The notes beneath the pieces were generated by a model that did not search any database, was not told the DNA's origin, and saw nothing but the letters and a program-made list of their open reading frames with translations. A stretch of DNA of 64,000 nt from Candidatus Gastranaerophilales bacterium. Lineage in GTDB: Bacteria > Cyanobacteriota > Vampirovibrionia > Gastranaerophilales > Gastranaerophilaceae. Positions 43,411-51,988 of the stretch are shown piece by piece. The translations under genes were made by a program, and so were the position numbers. The stretch lies in assembly GCA_944322725.1 (NCBI GenBank), contig CALUPU010000002.1:158558-222557 (forward strand), written 5' to 3'. Within the stretch, counting starts at the first letter, position 1, and every line of letters begins with the position of its first letter.

Positions 43411-44487
43411 TTAATCTATATTAATAATCTGCTTGCCCAGTAGTTTTATACAAATCTTTTTTGAATTGATTTTTATGGAGATTATTTTACTGCGTAACTT
43501 TTTCCATTTTTCAATAATCAATTTCTTTTGCAGTTTTCTTAAAAATTTCTGAGGATTTTTTATGAGTTGTTCAATGTTTTTCTTACCTGCTCCTTTGACA
43601 AACTCTTCCGTTAACTCGCCGGATTCCATATATTGTTTAAATTCTCCGGAAAACTCAAGTACAAACTCTTTTCGAAATTTGTCAGATATTCTCTTGAAAG
43701 TCCAGATGTAGGCTCTGTACTGATTCGAGAGTTTTTGCGTGAGTAATACGCTTTTGAGTTTTGGGTATTTGTTTAAAAAATTGTCAATTTCTTTGTATTC
43801 TTCGCATATTGCAAACAGCTTTCCTTTGCTGTTTATAGAAGAAGCAGCATTATCCTGACGGTAATACATGTATGCTCTGTCTGTTAAATAGACTCTTTTT
43901 GCAAGAGCAAATACTTTAAACGTGAACGATGTGTCCTGATAACTCGCACCGGGGGAGGGAAGAAATCTTATATTGTTTTTTTCAATCAAATCTCTTTTGT
44001 ATATCGCACTCCACAATGACGGCTGTATACTTAGAATTTCCGGATTATTCAAAGGGCTTAGGACTTCATTGCATTTTTTCTGTGCAACTTTTATATTTTT
44101 ATATGAGGAATTTGTTGCTGTAAAATAGTCGTACCAGTCACTTTTAACAATATCACAGTCGTTTTCTTCTGCAAGATTGTAAAGGTTTTCAAAGATTTCC
44201 TTTTCTACAAAATCATCTGATTCGACAATAGCAATATATTTGCCCTGTGCTATTTCAAGGGCTTGGTTCATCGAGTCGCCATAGCCGGAATTTTCTTTGT
44301 CGATAAGCTTGATTCTGGAATCAAGCTTTGAATATTCTTTTAGAATATTCAAAGAATTATCCTTTGAACCGTCATTAATACATATAATTTCAATATCCTT
44401 TAATGTCTGATTGATTATACTTTTCAGGCATTGTTCCAGATACTCTTCTACATTGTATACAGGTACCAGAACAGACACTTTTATCAT
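43411..44487 (-). CDS. GT2 family glycosyltransferase
   Basis: The 358-residue product is a GT2 enzyme with VSVLVPVYNVEEYLEQCLKS, INDGSKDNS, GYGDSMNQAL and VESDDF near residue 92. The block SLWSAIYKRDLI and the GASYQDTSF motif show that it is a close relative of the gene at 34279. It ends two bases from the convergent methyltransferase gene, and its start overlaps the stop of the upstream GT2 gene (ATGA), so it is the last gene of a minus-strand run with galE and glf. The C-terminus (SIKINSKKICIKLLG) is a weak copy of the terminal module. It contains the third double palindrome (44305-44353). Confidence 0.9.
   Translation of the reverse strand: MIKVSVLVPVYNVEEYLEQCLKSIINQTLKDIEIICINDGSKDNSLNILKEYSKLDSRIKLIDKENSGYGDSMNQALEIAQGKYIAIVESDDFVEKEIFENLYNLAEENDCDIVKSDWYDYFTATNSSYKNIKVAQKKCNEVLSPLNNPEILSIQPSLWSAIYKRDLIEKNNIRFLPSPGASYQDTSFTFKVFALAKRVYLTDRAYMYYRQDNAASSINSKGKLFAICEEYKEIDNFLNKYPKLKSVLLTQKLSNQYRAYIWTFKRISDKFRKEFVLEFSGEFKQYMESGELTEEFVKGAGKKNIEQLIKNPQKFLRKLQKKLIIEKWKKLRSKIISIKINSKKICIKLLGKQIINID
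44305..44353 (-). repeat. Double perfect palindrome within GT2 gene (copy 3, covarying)
   Basis: AAGCTTGATTC (44305-44315), TG, GAATCAAGCTT (44318-44328, sharing its end with the next arm) is followed by TTTGAATATTCT, TTT, AGAATATTCAAA (to 44353). Relative to copies 1 and 2 the third base of the first dyad is G instead of C and its partner C instead of G. Confidence 0.75.
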
Positions 44488-45446
44488 TTAACAATGCCTC
44501 CATTGAGATTTTTGTAATAATCAAGTGGCCTCGGGGTGATTGCTCCCATGCATTTTCCTGCATTTTTACAGGACAAACCGATTGTGTTTAAGAAGAATGT
44601 TAAACCGCCTAACAAAGATAAAGGTACAAAAATTAAATCAATTAATGTAATAGCAAATGTTTTTAAAATATAGAATATTCTGCTTAAAGAATATTTTTTG
44701 TTTTTGAATTTTAAATATGAACCGGAGTATCCGTTATAAAAATTTCTGTTTAATATCCAGTTTATGTTAACCCTGTTTTTGTCATTAATTTCTCTTACAA
44801 TTGCATCCGGATTAAAAGCGATAACGTAGCCTGCAGTCTGTGCTTTTGAGAAAAAGTCTCCATCTTCTCCTCCCATAAATACGAATGACGGGTCAAACCA
44901 GATGTTCTCTTCTGTCATAATTGACGTAGGAAAGAAAGAATTATGAGTTGAACTGGTCGGTCTGATTTCACCTTTTTTCTTTGTCGTCGTTTGAGCAAAA
45001 ATGTTATTTTGTGTTAAAAATTTTGGATATTCCGCGTCAAAAACAGCATATTCAGGTCCTGAAATTATAGACGCTTCAGGATGATTGTTGTACATATCCA
45101 CAAGATTTATAAGCCAGTTTTCATCTGCAATATCATCATCATCAATGATTGCAATGTGTGTTGCTCCAAGATTCACCGCTTCTTTTAAAAGTCTGTTGCG
45201 AGCAAAAGACAGTCCTCTTTTTTCTTCAATAAAGTAGTGGATTTTAACTGTTGAATTTTTTGCTGCTTTTTCTACTGTTTGTCTGGCTGAACCTTCAATG
45301 TCATTATCTGCAACAATAATTTCAATACGTATATTTTCAGGCTTTTTTAGATGCTTTAAACTATCCAGACACTTCTCGAGCATATGAGTGCGGGATATCG
45401 TATTGCAAGTTATTGCTATAAATTTTATTTCAGATTTTAGATGCAT
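44484..45446 (-). CDS. GT2 family glycosyltransferase with C-terminal membrane segments
   Basis: The 320-residue product is a GT2 enzyme of a different subtype: FIAITCNTISRTHMLEKCLD, IVADNDIEGSA, RGLSFARNRLL and the metal-binding IIDDDDIAD near residue 100, then GGEDGDFFSKAQTAGY. Two hydrophobic helices near the C-terminus (about 255-290) should anchor it in the inner membrane. The ATG at 45446 follows AAGGA; the preceding TTG is less likely. It lies 15 bases after galE on the same strand and overlaps the next GT2 gene by four bases. Beside galE and glf, it may add galactofuranose, but this is inference from location only. Confidence 0.85.
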   Translation of the reverse strand: MHLKSEIKFIAITCNTISRTHMLEKCLDSLKHLKKPENIRIEIIVADNDIEGSARQTVEKAAKNSTVKIHYFIEEKRGLSFARNRLLKEAVNLGATHIAIIDDDDIADENWLINLVDMYNNHPEASIISGPEYAVFDAEYPKFLTQNNIFAQTTTKKKGEIRPTSSTHNSFFPTSIMTEENIWFDPSFVFMGGEDGDFFSKAQTAGYVIAFNPDAIVREINDKNRVNINWILNRNFYNGYSGSYLKFKNKKYSLSRIFYILKTFAITLIDLIFVPLSLLGGLTFFLNTIGLSCKNAGKCMGAITPRPLDYYKNLNGGIVK

Positions 45447-45461
45447 CAAAATATCCTTATT

Positions 45462-46451
45462 CTATTTTTTCTGTAGAATTTTTTCATACTCATAAGCTGT
45501 TTTTATGCTCTTTTCCAGCGATTTTTGAGGTGTCCAGCCCAGAATATCTTTTGCTTTTGCTGCGTCTGCATACAAGATAGCAGGATCTCCGGGGCGTCTT
45601 TGCGTAATTTCAACATCAATTTTTTCCCCGAGAACCTTTTCGCATTCTGCAAAAACCTGCTTTACGCTGCTGCCTTTTTCTGTTCCAAGGTTGAATACAT
45701 CTGATTTATTTTCCTTTTGAAGGTATTCAAAAGCGAGCCTGTGCGCCTGAGCGAGATCCTCTATATTTACATAATCTCTTATGCAGGTTCCGTCAGGCGT
45801 ATCATAATCATCTCCGAATATTTTAAATGTCTGTCCTTGTCCGAAGGTTGATTTTAAAATATTTGGAATAAGATGAGTTTCTATCTCATGCCATTCTCCT
45901 ATACGTGAGAGTTCGTCACAGCCTGCAACGTTAAAATATCTCAGCCTGATTGATTTTAATCCGTATGCTCTGTCAAAATCATCCATAATCTTTTCAACCA
46001 TTAATTTTGACATTCCGTATGGATTGATAGGATTTTGGGGATGTTTTTCATCTATCGGTGTGTATTTTGGCTCTCCGTATGTTGCACAAGTTGATGAAAA
46101 TACTATTTTTTTAATATCGTGTTTTATCATAGTATCCAGAAGATTAAGTGTGCCAACAACATTGTTCCTGTAGTATTTTGAGGGGTTTTCTACACTTTCA
46201 CCGACAAGTGCAAAGGCTGCAAAATGTATTACAGCATCTATTTTGTATTTACTAAAAACAGCATCAATATCCTCGATATTTCTTAAATCACCTTTTTCAA
46301 ATTTTACACAGCCTATTTTTTGCAGTGCTTCTACAGTTTCTATGTGACCTGTTTCAAGGTTATCAAAAACAACTATATCATAGCCTGCATTCAAAAAGTT
46401 TAGTGCCGTATGACTGCCAATGTATCCTGCTGCACCGGTGATTAATATCAT
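45462..46451 (-). CDS. galE: UDP-glucose 4-epimerase
   Basis: GalE interconverts UDP-glucose and UDP-galactose with bound NAD. The 329-residue product begins with the Rossmann motif TGAAGYIGSH (residues 5-14). It has HFAAFALVGES, the catalytic serine region FSSTCATYGEP, and YGMSK (the YxxxK catalytic pair). RLRYFNVAGCD and TPDGTCIRDYVNIEDLAQAH are typical GalE blocks. The start codon overlaps the glf stop by one base (TAATG). Together with Glf it makes the two-step route from UDP-glucose to UDP-galactofuranose. Confidence 0.95.
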   Translation of the reverse strand: MILITGAAGYIGSHTALNFLNAGYDIVVFDNLETGHIETVEALQKIGCVKFEKGDLRNIEDIDAVFSKYKIDAVIHFAAFALVGESVENPSKYYRNNVVGTLNLLDTMIKHDIKKIVFSSTCATYGEPKYTPIDEKHPQNPINPYGMSKLMVEKIMDDFDRAYGLKSIRLRYFNVAGCDELSRIGEWHEIETHLIPNILKSTFGQGQTFKIFGDDYDTPDGTCIRDYVNIEDLAQAHRLAFEYLQKENKSDVFNLGTEKGSSVKQVFAECEKVLGEKIDVEITQRRPGDPAILYADAAKAKDILGWTPQKSLEKSIKTAYEYEKILQKK

Positions 46452-47554
46452 TATTTTAGTTCCTCAAATAAATCAATTGCTCTTTCAATTGCCTGATCCA
46501 TGTTGTAATACTTGTAATCACCGAGCCTGCCGAGAAAATATACATTATTAAGTTTTTTAGCTTCTTCCAGATATTTGTTGTAAAGCGCAATATTCTCTTC
46601 TTTAGGGATTGGATAGTATCTCTCGTTTTTACCGATTTCAAAAGCTTCTGAGTATTCTTTTGCAATGACTGTTTTGTCTGATTTATCATCAAGATAATAT
46701 TTATACTCATGAATTCTTGTAAAATCATAATTGCAAGGATAATTTACAACTGAATTGCACTGATAATATTCTTTGTCATGTGTTTCTAATTTGAAATTTA
46801 CACTTCTGTAGGGAAGCTGTCCGAATTTATAGTCAAAGAATTCGTCTATAGAACCTGTGTAAAAAATTCTGTCAAACTCACCTGACAGATTTTTATAATC
46901 TGTATTGAGTTTGACTTCAATATTTGGATGTCTTAGCATTTTTTCTACTGCTTTTGTGTATCCGTATAATGGAATACCCTGATACTTGTCCTGAAAGTAT
47001 CTGTTATCACAGCTTATATAAACAGGTACCCTTGCTGTTACTGCACTGTCTACTTCATCGGGAGTGTTGCCCCACTGCTTGTTTGTATAATGCAGGAATA
47101 CTTTTTCATAAACGTATTTTGCAAGAAATTTTAAATCAGCATCAGCCTGTTTTTGAAATTCCAGAATAGGTACTTTGCTGTTGTATTCAAAAGCTTTTAA
47201 GAGTTTTTCTTCAAGTCTTTTTGCAAGCGTATGAGGAAACACATCATATAATGTGTTGATGTTAAACGGAATAGTTGTTTCTATGCCGTCAATAACAGCA
47301 ACAACCTGATGCATATATGTGTTAAAGTCTGTGAACTGCTTTATAAACTGCCAGACTTTTTCATTATTTGTATGAAAAATATGTGAACCGTATTTATGGA
47401 TTTTTATACCGTTTTCGTCAGTGTAATCGTAGCTGTTGCCTGCAATATGCTCTTTCTTGTCTATAACAAGAACTTTTTCATCTGATTTGTCAGCAATAAG
47501 ATTTGCAATTGCTGCACCTGAAAAACCTGCTCCAACTACTAAATTTTTTACCAC
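46451..47554 (-). CDS. glf: UDP-galactopyranose mutase
   Basis: Glf is a flavoenzyme that converts UDP-galactopyranose to UDP-galactofuranose. The 367-residue product has the FAD-binding motif VVGAGFSGAAIA at its start, EHIAGNSYDY, KYGSHIFHTNNEKVW, the active-site HYTNKQWG block, RVPVYISCDNRYFQD and the C-terminal LGRLGDYKYYNMDQAIERA. The start is GTG at 47554, preceded by GAGG. Its presence means the surface glycan probably contains galactofuranose. Confidence 0.95.
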   Translation of the reverse strand: MVKNLVVGAGFSGAAIANLIADKSDEKVLVIDKKEHIAGNSYDYTDENGIKIHKYGSHIFHTNNEKVWQFIKQFTDFNTYMHQVVAVIDGIETTIPFNINTLYDVFPHTLAKRLEEKLLKAFEYNSKVPILEFQKQADADLKFLAKYVYEKVFLHYTNKQWGNTPDEVDSAVTARVPVYISCDNRYFQDKYQGIPLYGYTKAVEKMLRHPNIEVKLNTDYKNLSGEFDRIFYTGSIDEFFDYKFGQLPYRSVNFKLETHDKEYYQCNSVVNYPCNYDFTRIHEYKYYLDDKSDKTVIAKEYSEAFEIGKNERYYPIPKEENIALYNKYLEEAKKLNNVYFLGRLGDYKYYNMDQAIERAIDLFEELK

Positions 47555-47571
47555 ACCGACCTCAATTTTTA

Positions 47572-47602
47572 TTTTCGTATTTCTTTAATGATAATACGAA
47601 AA
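47572..47602. terminator. Possible terminator between the Ehr operon and glf
   Basis: TTTTCGTAT (47572-47580) pairs with ATACGAAAA (47594-47602) around 13 bases. It sits between two minus-strand operons. No T-run follows, so termination is uncertain. Confidence 0.35.
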
Positions 47603-47631
47603 AGGCGCAGTTAAAAGTATTTTATATAAAT

Positions 47632-48393
47632 TTACTTTTTATTTCTTATAAAACTCAATACAGAGTTTATGAATGTCAAAGGATGTACAGGACAGCCCGG
47701 AATGTATAAATCTATGGGATATTTTTCCAGAAACTCTCTATTAATCTCTTGCGCGTCTTGATAAATTCCTCCGGAAATTGCACATGTTCCGCAAAGGATA
47801 ACAATTTTGGGGTAGGGAACAGATTTGTAGCAGTCTTCAAGTGCATATGTCATGTTTTTGGAAATAGGACCTGTAATTACAATCCCGTCAGCATGTCTAG
47901 GCGATGCAACAAAATCTATACCGAATCTTCCCATATCAAAGTTGCAGTTAGAGCAGGCATTGAGCTCCATTTCACATCCGTTGCAGCCTGCTGCTGACAC
48001 CTGTCTTAATTTCAGTGATTTTGAAAATACGGATGTAATCTCTTTTCTTACTTCCACTGCTGTTTTTTCGTATTCTTCCGGTGTCATTCCTTCTGTGATT
48101 ATCAATTTTTCACGGCTTGTAGAAGCAAGCTTGTAATAGTTTGAAAAATCAATTGAATTACTTTTGTCTGCATTTTTACAGGCTCCGCAAAATGTGCATT
48201 TACCCATATCAATTGAAAGCGGGTTGAGTTTGAGTGCACCCGTAGGGCAAGCGTCAACGCATTTTTGAAGATTAGCGCCTTCAATATTTTTTAATATTGG
48301 AAAACCTCTGAACTGCTCTCTCATCGGAGCGTTCGGTATGTCTTTAATAAACTGTTGTCCCTGATAAATTCTTGATTTTAATGTATCTAGCAT
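47632..48393 (-). CDS. Hydrogenase-like small subunit fused to a ferredoxin domain (HyfI/HycG-like)
   Basis: The 253-residue protein joins an N-terminal ferredoxin-like region (about 30-85) to a NuoB/HycG-type small subunit. In the first part, CVDACP and CTFCGAC keep only the cysteines for one 4Fe-4S cluster; the first CxxC and the last cysteine of the other cluster are missing. The second part has SAAGCNGCEMEL, GPISKNM, CGTCA and PGCP, the ligands of the proximal cluster that in hydrogenases faces the Ni-Fe site. It is the last gene of a six-gene minus-strand operon and lies on the cytoplasmic face of the complex. The fusion replaces the separate HyfH/HycF and HyfI/HycG proteins of enterobacteria. 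Confidence 0.85.
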   Translation of the reverse strand: MLDTLKSRIYQGQQFIKDIPNAPMREQFRGFPILKNIEGANLQKCVDACPTGALKLNPLSIDMGKCTFCGACKNADKSNSIDFSNYYKLASTSREKLIITEGMTPEEYEKTAVEVRKEITSVFSKSLKLRQVSAAGCNGCEMELNACSNCNFDMGRFGIDFVASPRHADGIVITGPISKNMTYALEDCYKSVPYPKIVILCGTCAISGGIYQDAQEINREFLEKYPIDLYIPGCPVHPLTFINSVLSFIRNKK

Positions 48394-48413
48394 AATTATA
48401 TTTTCCTTGTGTA

Positions 48414-49877
48414 TTATAAATCATTGCCTGAATAAGATAAATTAAAGCTTTTGTTGCATAGCGGAAAATCTGATATACCGTTGTTTCTTACAGCAAGAGC
48501 AAGCCCGTACCAGTTATTAAATGACGGGTCTTTGATTTTGTAGCGTGTAAGTGCGCCTGTGTTGTCTGTCATTGCAATATGTACAACCTCGCCTCTCCAG
48601 CCTTCCACAATTGAGATTGCAAAAGCATCTTTGGCATATTGATTGTCAGAGTATGTCATAACTGGTTCGTCAGCGTATTTTTCCAGTTCTTTAAAGCATT
48701 TTCTGACTATTGCAAGAGACTCAAGCACTTCTTTGTATCTTAATTTGAATCTTGATAATACGTCTCCCGCACCTTTAAACGGCTTTCTTTCAACGTTTAA
48801 TTCATTTATCCATTTGTCAGGGAAATCAAAACGTGTATCAAGTTCAACCCCTGAAGCCCTGGCTGCCATTCCGACAAGCCCGATTTCAAGAGCGCGTTCT
48901 GTGCTTACAGTGCCTGTTTTTTCCAATCTTGACATAACAGATGAATTTTTAAGCATTGTTTTTGCCATTCTTTCAACATCTTTTTCTACTTTTTCAAATG
49001 TCTTTTGGGCTCTTTCAATTTTTTCTTTATCAAGGTCAAAGTTTACTCCGCCTGTGCTAATCAGCCCTCTTCCGAATCTGCTTCCTGAAAACTCCAGCAT
49101 TGTGTTTATAACAAGAGTTCTTGTAACGCCAAATACCGCAGCACCCATTAGATATGCAATATCTCCCGCAACAGCGCCCATATCACCGATATGAATAGCT
49201 GCTCTTTCCATCTCAAGTGCGAGCTTTCTTATTAACTGTGCTTTGTTTGATATTTTTATATCTTTTAAGGTTTCCATAATATTGGAATAAGCTGTGTTGT
49301 AGGCTATTACGCTGTCACCGACAATCGATTCTGCAAGCTGGTTTGAAGGATGTTTAAGAATGAGATTTTCCACCCCTTTATGCTGGTATCCGAGCATAAT
49401 CTCAAGGTGGTAAACCGTTTCGCCGTTGCACATAAATCTGAAATGACCAGGCTCTATTACCCCTGCGTGAATCGGCCCAACGCCTACCTGGTGGACTTCT
49501 TCACCTTGCATTTCAAAGAAAGGATAATCTTTCTGGTTTTTGCGCACAGGTTTTAGCCATTGATGGTGCAAAGGTTCAATTCCAAAGTCTTCGTAAAATT
49601 CTCTTTCAAAAATATGAAAAGCGGGAATATCTTGAGTAAGTGATTCATAAGACTTCTCAAAACTTCTAAAAAGAGCAGATGATACAAGAAGTTCTCCCTG
49701 TTTGTCGTCAGCAAGTACTACAAACAGTCTTACTCTTTCATTGCCCCAATCTTTGCCAAAGAAAGCAACAGGGCGTTTTTGTTCTTTTATTATTTCTTTT
49801 CTCAACTCCTGTATTTCAAGGCAGGGTATTTCATTTAAATTTATTTTTGTATTATTTTTTGTTCTAATCCAGTTCAT
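48414..49877 (-). CDS. Hydrogenase-like large subunit without Ni ligands (HyfG/HycE-like, Ehr type)
   Basis: The 487-residue product fuses a NuoC-like domain (about 1-115; FHIFEREFYEDFGIEPL) to a NuoD/HycE-like catalytic fold (VGVGPIHAGVIEPGHFRF, LEIMLGYQHKGVENL). In group 4 NiFe hydrogenases the next segment holds RxCGxC and the C-terminus DPCxxC. Here the first reads ESIVGDSVIAYNTAYS and the last DFPLCNKSF, so all four nickel-binding cysteines except possibly one are absent. This places the protein with energy-converting hydrogenase-related (Ehr) subunits, which are not expected to make hydrogen. RFGRGLISTGGV and VEGWRGEVVH are conserved with the family. AGGA precedes the ATG. Confidence 0.85.
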   Translation of the reverse strand: MNWIRTKNNTKINLNEIPCLEIQELRKEIIKEQKRPVAFFGKDWGNERVRLFVVLADDKQGELLVSSALFRSFEKSYESLTQDIPAFHIFEREFYEDFGIEPLHHQWLKPVRKNQKDYPFFEMQGEEVHQVGVGPIHAGVIEPGHFRFMCNGETVYHLEIMLGYQHKGVENLILKHPSNQLAESIVGDSVIAYNTAYSNIMETLKDIKISNKAQLIRKLALEMERAAIHIGDMGAVAGDIAYLMGAAVFGVTRTLVINTMLEFSGSRFGRGLISTGGVNFDLDKEKIERAQKTFEKVEKDVERMAKTMLKNSSVMSRLEKTGTVSTERALEIGLVGMAARASGVELDTRFDFPDKWINELNVERKPFKGAGDVLSRFKLRYKEVLESLAIVRKCFKELEKYADEPVMTYSDNQYAKDAFAISIVEGWRGEVVHIAMTDNTGALTRYKIKDPSFNNWYGLALAVRNNGISDFPLCNKSFNLSYSGNDL

Positions 49878-49888
49878 TATATTGTCCT

Positions 49889-51343
49889 CTAGAAACCGAA
49901 AACGGCAAGTTTAATTACATTGTTCAATACGGGCGGCACATAAACGCCGAGAATAAATACTATCAATAGCATTATCATCTGCGGAATGTACATAGAAATT
50001 GTCACTTTCTTTTTGTTTTGTTCCACGATTTTTTCTTTGTCTTTGCTTTCTTCGCCAAATGCCATTTTTACAACCACTCTGCCTATACCGTAGAGTACAA
50101 TTGTTAAAAGCAGGACAAACAAAATGCAAAGTATGTAGTGTTCCTGTACAATCATTGTTTTAATAATCAAAAATTCGCTTATAAATAAAACTGATGTCGG
50201 GAAAGCACATATAGCAAGGAATGAAATTATCCACAGCCAGCCTGTTTTATTGTCTGCTTTCATTAGACCGTGTACTGATTTTATTCTCTTTGTATCAAAC
50301 AATTCCAAAATGTTGCCGGATGTTAGGAAGAACGATGCTTTTGCAAGCGAGTGGCCTATTAAATGAAGAATAACAGCATAGTATGCAGTCCCGCCAAGAG
50401 CTGTTCCTATTGCAAGAATACCCATATTTTCAATTGAGGAATAAGCCAGCATTCTTTTGTAATTTTTTATGTGATAAACAAAAACCGCTGTGACAAAGAT
50501 TGATAAAAAGCCCATAAGCATTAATATCATTCTTGCGTAAGAATCGCAGTTTGCAAGTGTCATTATCTTAAATACCCTTACAATCACGAGAAAAGCAGAG
50601 TTTAATAATGTTGCTGACAGCAATGACGAAATCGGAGATGGTGCTTCCGAGTGCGCATCAGGCAGCCAAAAATGGATTGGAGCAAGACCCATCTTTGCGC
50701 CAAAACCAAATACTATAAACACAAATGCAAGCTTAAGCCACATCGGATCAAATTCTGCTGCATGTGCGTATAAAGCTGCATAGCTTAATGTATTTATACC
50801 TCCTGTTGAGATATTTAAGAAAATTATACCCACAAATGCAAGCGCAATACCGATTGAGCAGATGAAAACATATTTCCACGCTGCTTCTATGGCATTTTTT
50901 GTTCTGTTAAAGAAAATCAAATAAGCGCTGGATAAAGTTGTGGCTTCCACAAATACCCACGCAATGCCAAGGTCTGTGCTCAAAATAGTACCGGTCATTG
51001 CCCAGACAAAAGTCAGAACCATAAACCAGTACAGACAAAATTTTGTGTTTTTAATCTGCACGCCGAAAGATGGCAGGTTTTTTGAATAACCGTTGTTGTA
51101 TATTGTTACCATCAAAAATACAAATGACAGTACAAGCAAGAATATTTTATTAGTGTTGTCTACTGCAAAATACTGTGTCACTTTGTTGAAATTTTGTGTG
51201 AATGTCAAAAGCAGTGTTATTACAAAGTGCACTACAGCATATACATTCAAAAGCAGATTATCAAAAACTCTTTTTCTTACAAGCAGCATCAATATGCCTG
51301 CTATTATCGGAAAAATTAATAGTGTGTTAATCATTGTATTCAT
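49889..51343 (-). CDS. Antiporter-like membrane subunit (HyfF/HyfD, NuoN/M-like)
   Basis: The 484-residue protein has about 13-14 membrane helices of the Mrp/NuoL-M-N type. The conserved segments are WVFVEATTLSSAYLIFF (with the helix 5 glutamate), GLAPIHFWLPDAHSEAPSPIS and YSSIENMGILAIG. These subunits carry protons or sodium ions across the membrane when electrons pass through the hydrophilic arm. The C-terminus includes a charged loop (SKDKEKIVEQNKKK) before the last helix. It overlaps the preceding HyfE-like gene by 17 bases and is followed by the large-subunit gene after 11 bases. Confidence 0.88.
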   Translation of the reverse strand: MNTMINTLLIFPIIAGILMLLVRKRVFDNLLLNVYAVVHFVITLLLTFTQNFNKVTQYFAVDNTNKIFLLVLSFVFLMVTIYNNGYSKNLPSFGVQIKNTKFCLYWFMVLTFVWAMTGTILSTDLGIAWVFVEATTLSSAYLIFFNRTKNAIEAAWKYVFICSIGIALAFVGIIFLNISTGGINTLSYAALYAHAAEFDPMWLKLAFVFIVFGFGAKMGLAPIHFWLPDAHSEAPSPISSLLSATLLNSAFLVIVRVFKIMTLANCDSYARMILMLMGFLSIFVTAVFVYHIKNYKRMLAYSSIENMGILAIGTALGGTAYYAVILHLIGHSLAKASFFLTSGNILELFDTKRIKSVHGLMKADNKTGWLWIISFLAICAFPTSVLFISEFLIIKTMIVQEHYILCILFVLLLTIVLYGIGRVVVKMAFGEESKDKEKIVEQNKKKVTISMYIPQMIMLLIVFILGVYVPPVLNNVIKLAVFGF

Positions 51344-51980
51344 AGTCCTTTAAATCTGATAAATTAGACACTTCTAGGTCTTTAAACTCTTTGTTGATTA
51401 CATTTACAAACAAACCGAGAATATATACCGCAATAAATACGTCAAGCAAAACACCTAAATTAACAAGTATAGGCATTTCTTTGGCAACGGATAAAGAAAG
51501 CAGAAATATTCCGTTTTCCATTGTAATAAACTCGATTACGTTTGATATAATGTTGTGTTTGATAGTAATAAGCCATAAGCTGATTACTATAGTCGCGATT
51601 GATACACCGAAATAAATCGGAGAAATCATTTTTACAGACGAGAACCAGTAGTTTGCTGCAAGAAATCCTGCAAGCAATATAACGCTGGCAATAACAAGAC
51701 AGTAAAAATGAGGTATATTGGCTGCAACATCTCTGTGAGAATTTGTTTTTTTCAGTATTTTAAACAAAAACCACGGTATTATTATTGCTTTTACTATAAG
51801 TGTTTCTATTGTCAAAAAAGAAAAATTTAAAATACCCGTGTGCTCGCTGTGACCGAAACAGCAGATAAGAAACAGAAGTACACCCTGTGCAATCAGAAGT
51901 CTGATGTGGGAAATAAGCCTGCTTGTTGCTGCCAGATACAGCATTGAAAGTCCGAATAATAGTATAAATCCGTTTTCCAT
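51327..51980 (-). CDS. HyfE-like membrane subunit (NuoK-related)
   Basis: The 217-residue length and about six or seven helices match HyfE (216 aa in E. coli). The C-terminal helices EFITMENGIFLLSLSVAKEMPILVNLGVLLDV contain the glutamates that NuoK uses for ion transfer, here E in TMENG and E in AKEMP. AGGA precedes the ATG seven bases upstream. It overlaps the HyfF-like gene that follows by 17 bases and starts 8 bases after the NuoH-like gene. Confidence 0.82.
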   Translation of the reverse strand: MENGFILLFGLSMLYLAATSRLISHIRLLIAQGVLLFLICCFGHSEHTGILNFSFLTIETLIVKAIIIPWFLFKILKKTNSHRDVAANIPHFYCLVIASVILLAGFLAANYWFSSVKMISPIYFGVSIATIVISLWLITIKHNIISNVIEFITMENGIFLLSLSVAKEMPILVNLGVLLDVFIAVYILGLFVNVINKEFKDLEVSNLSDLKDYEYND

Positions 51981-51988
51981 TATGTTTC

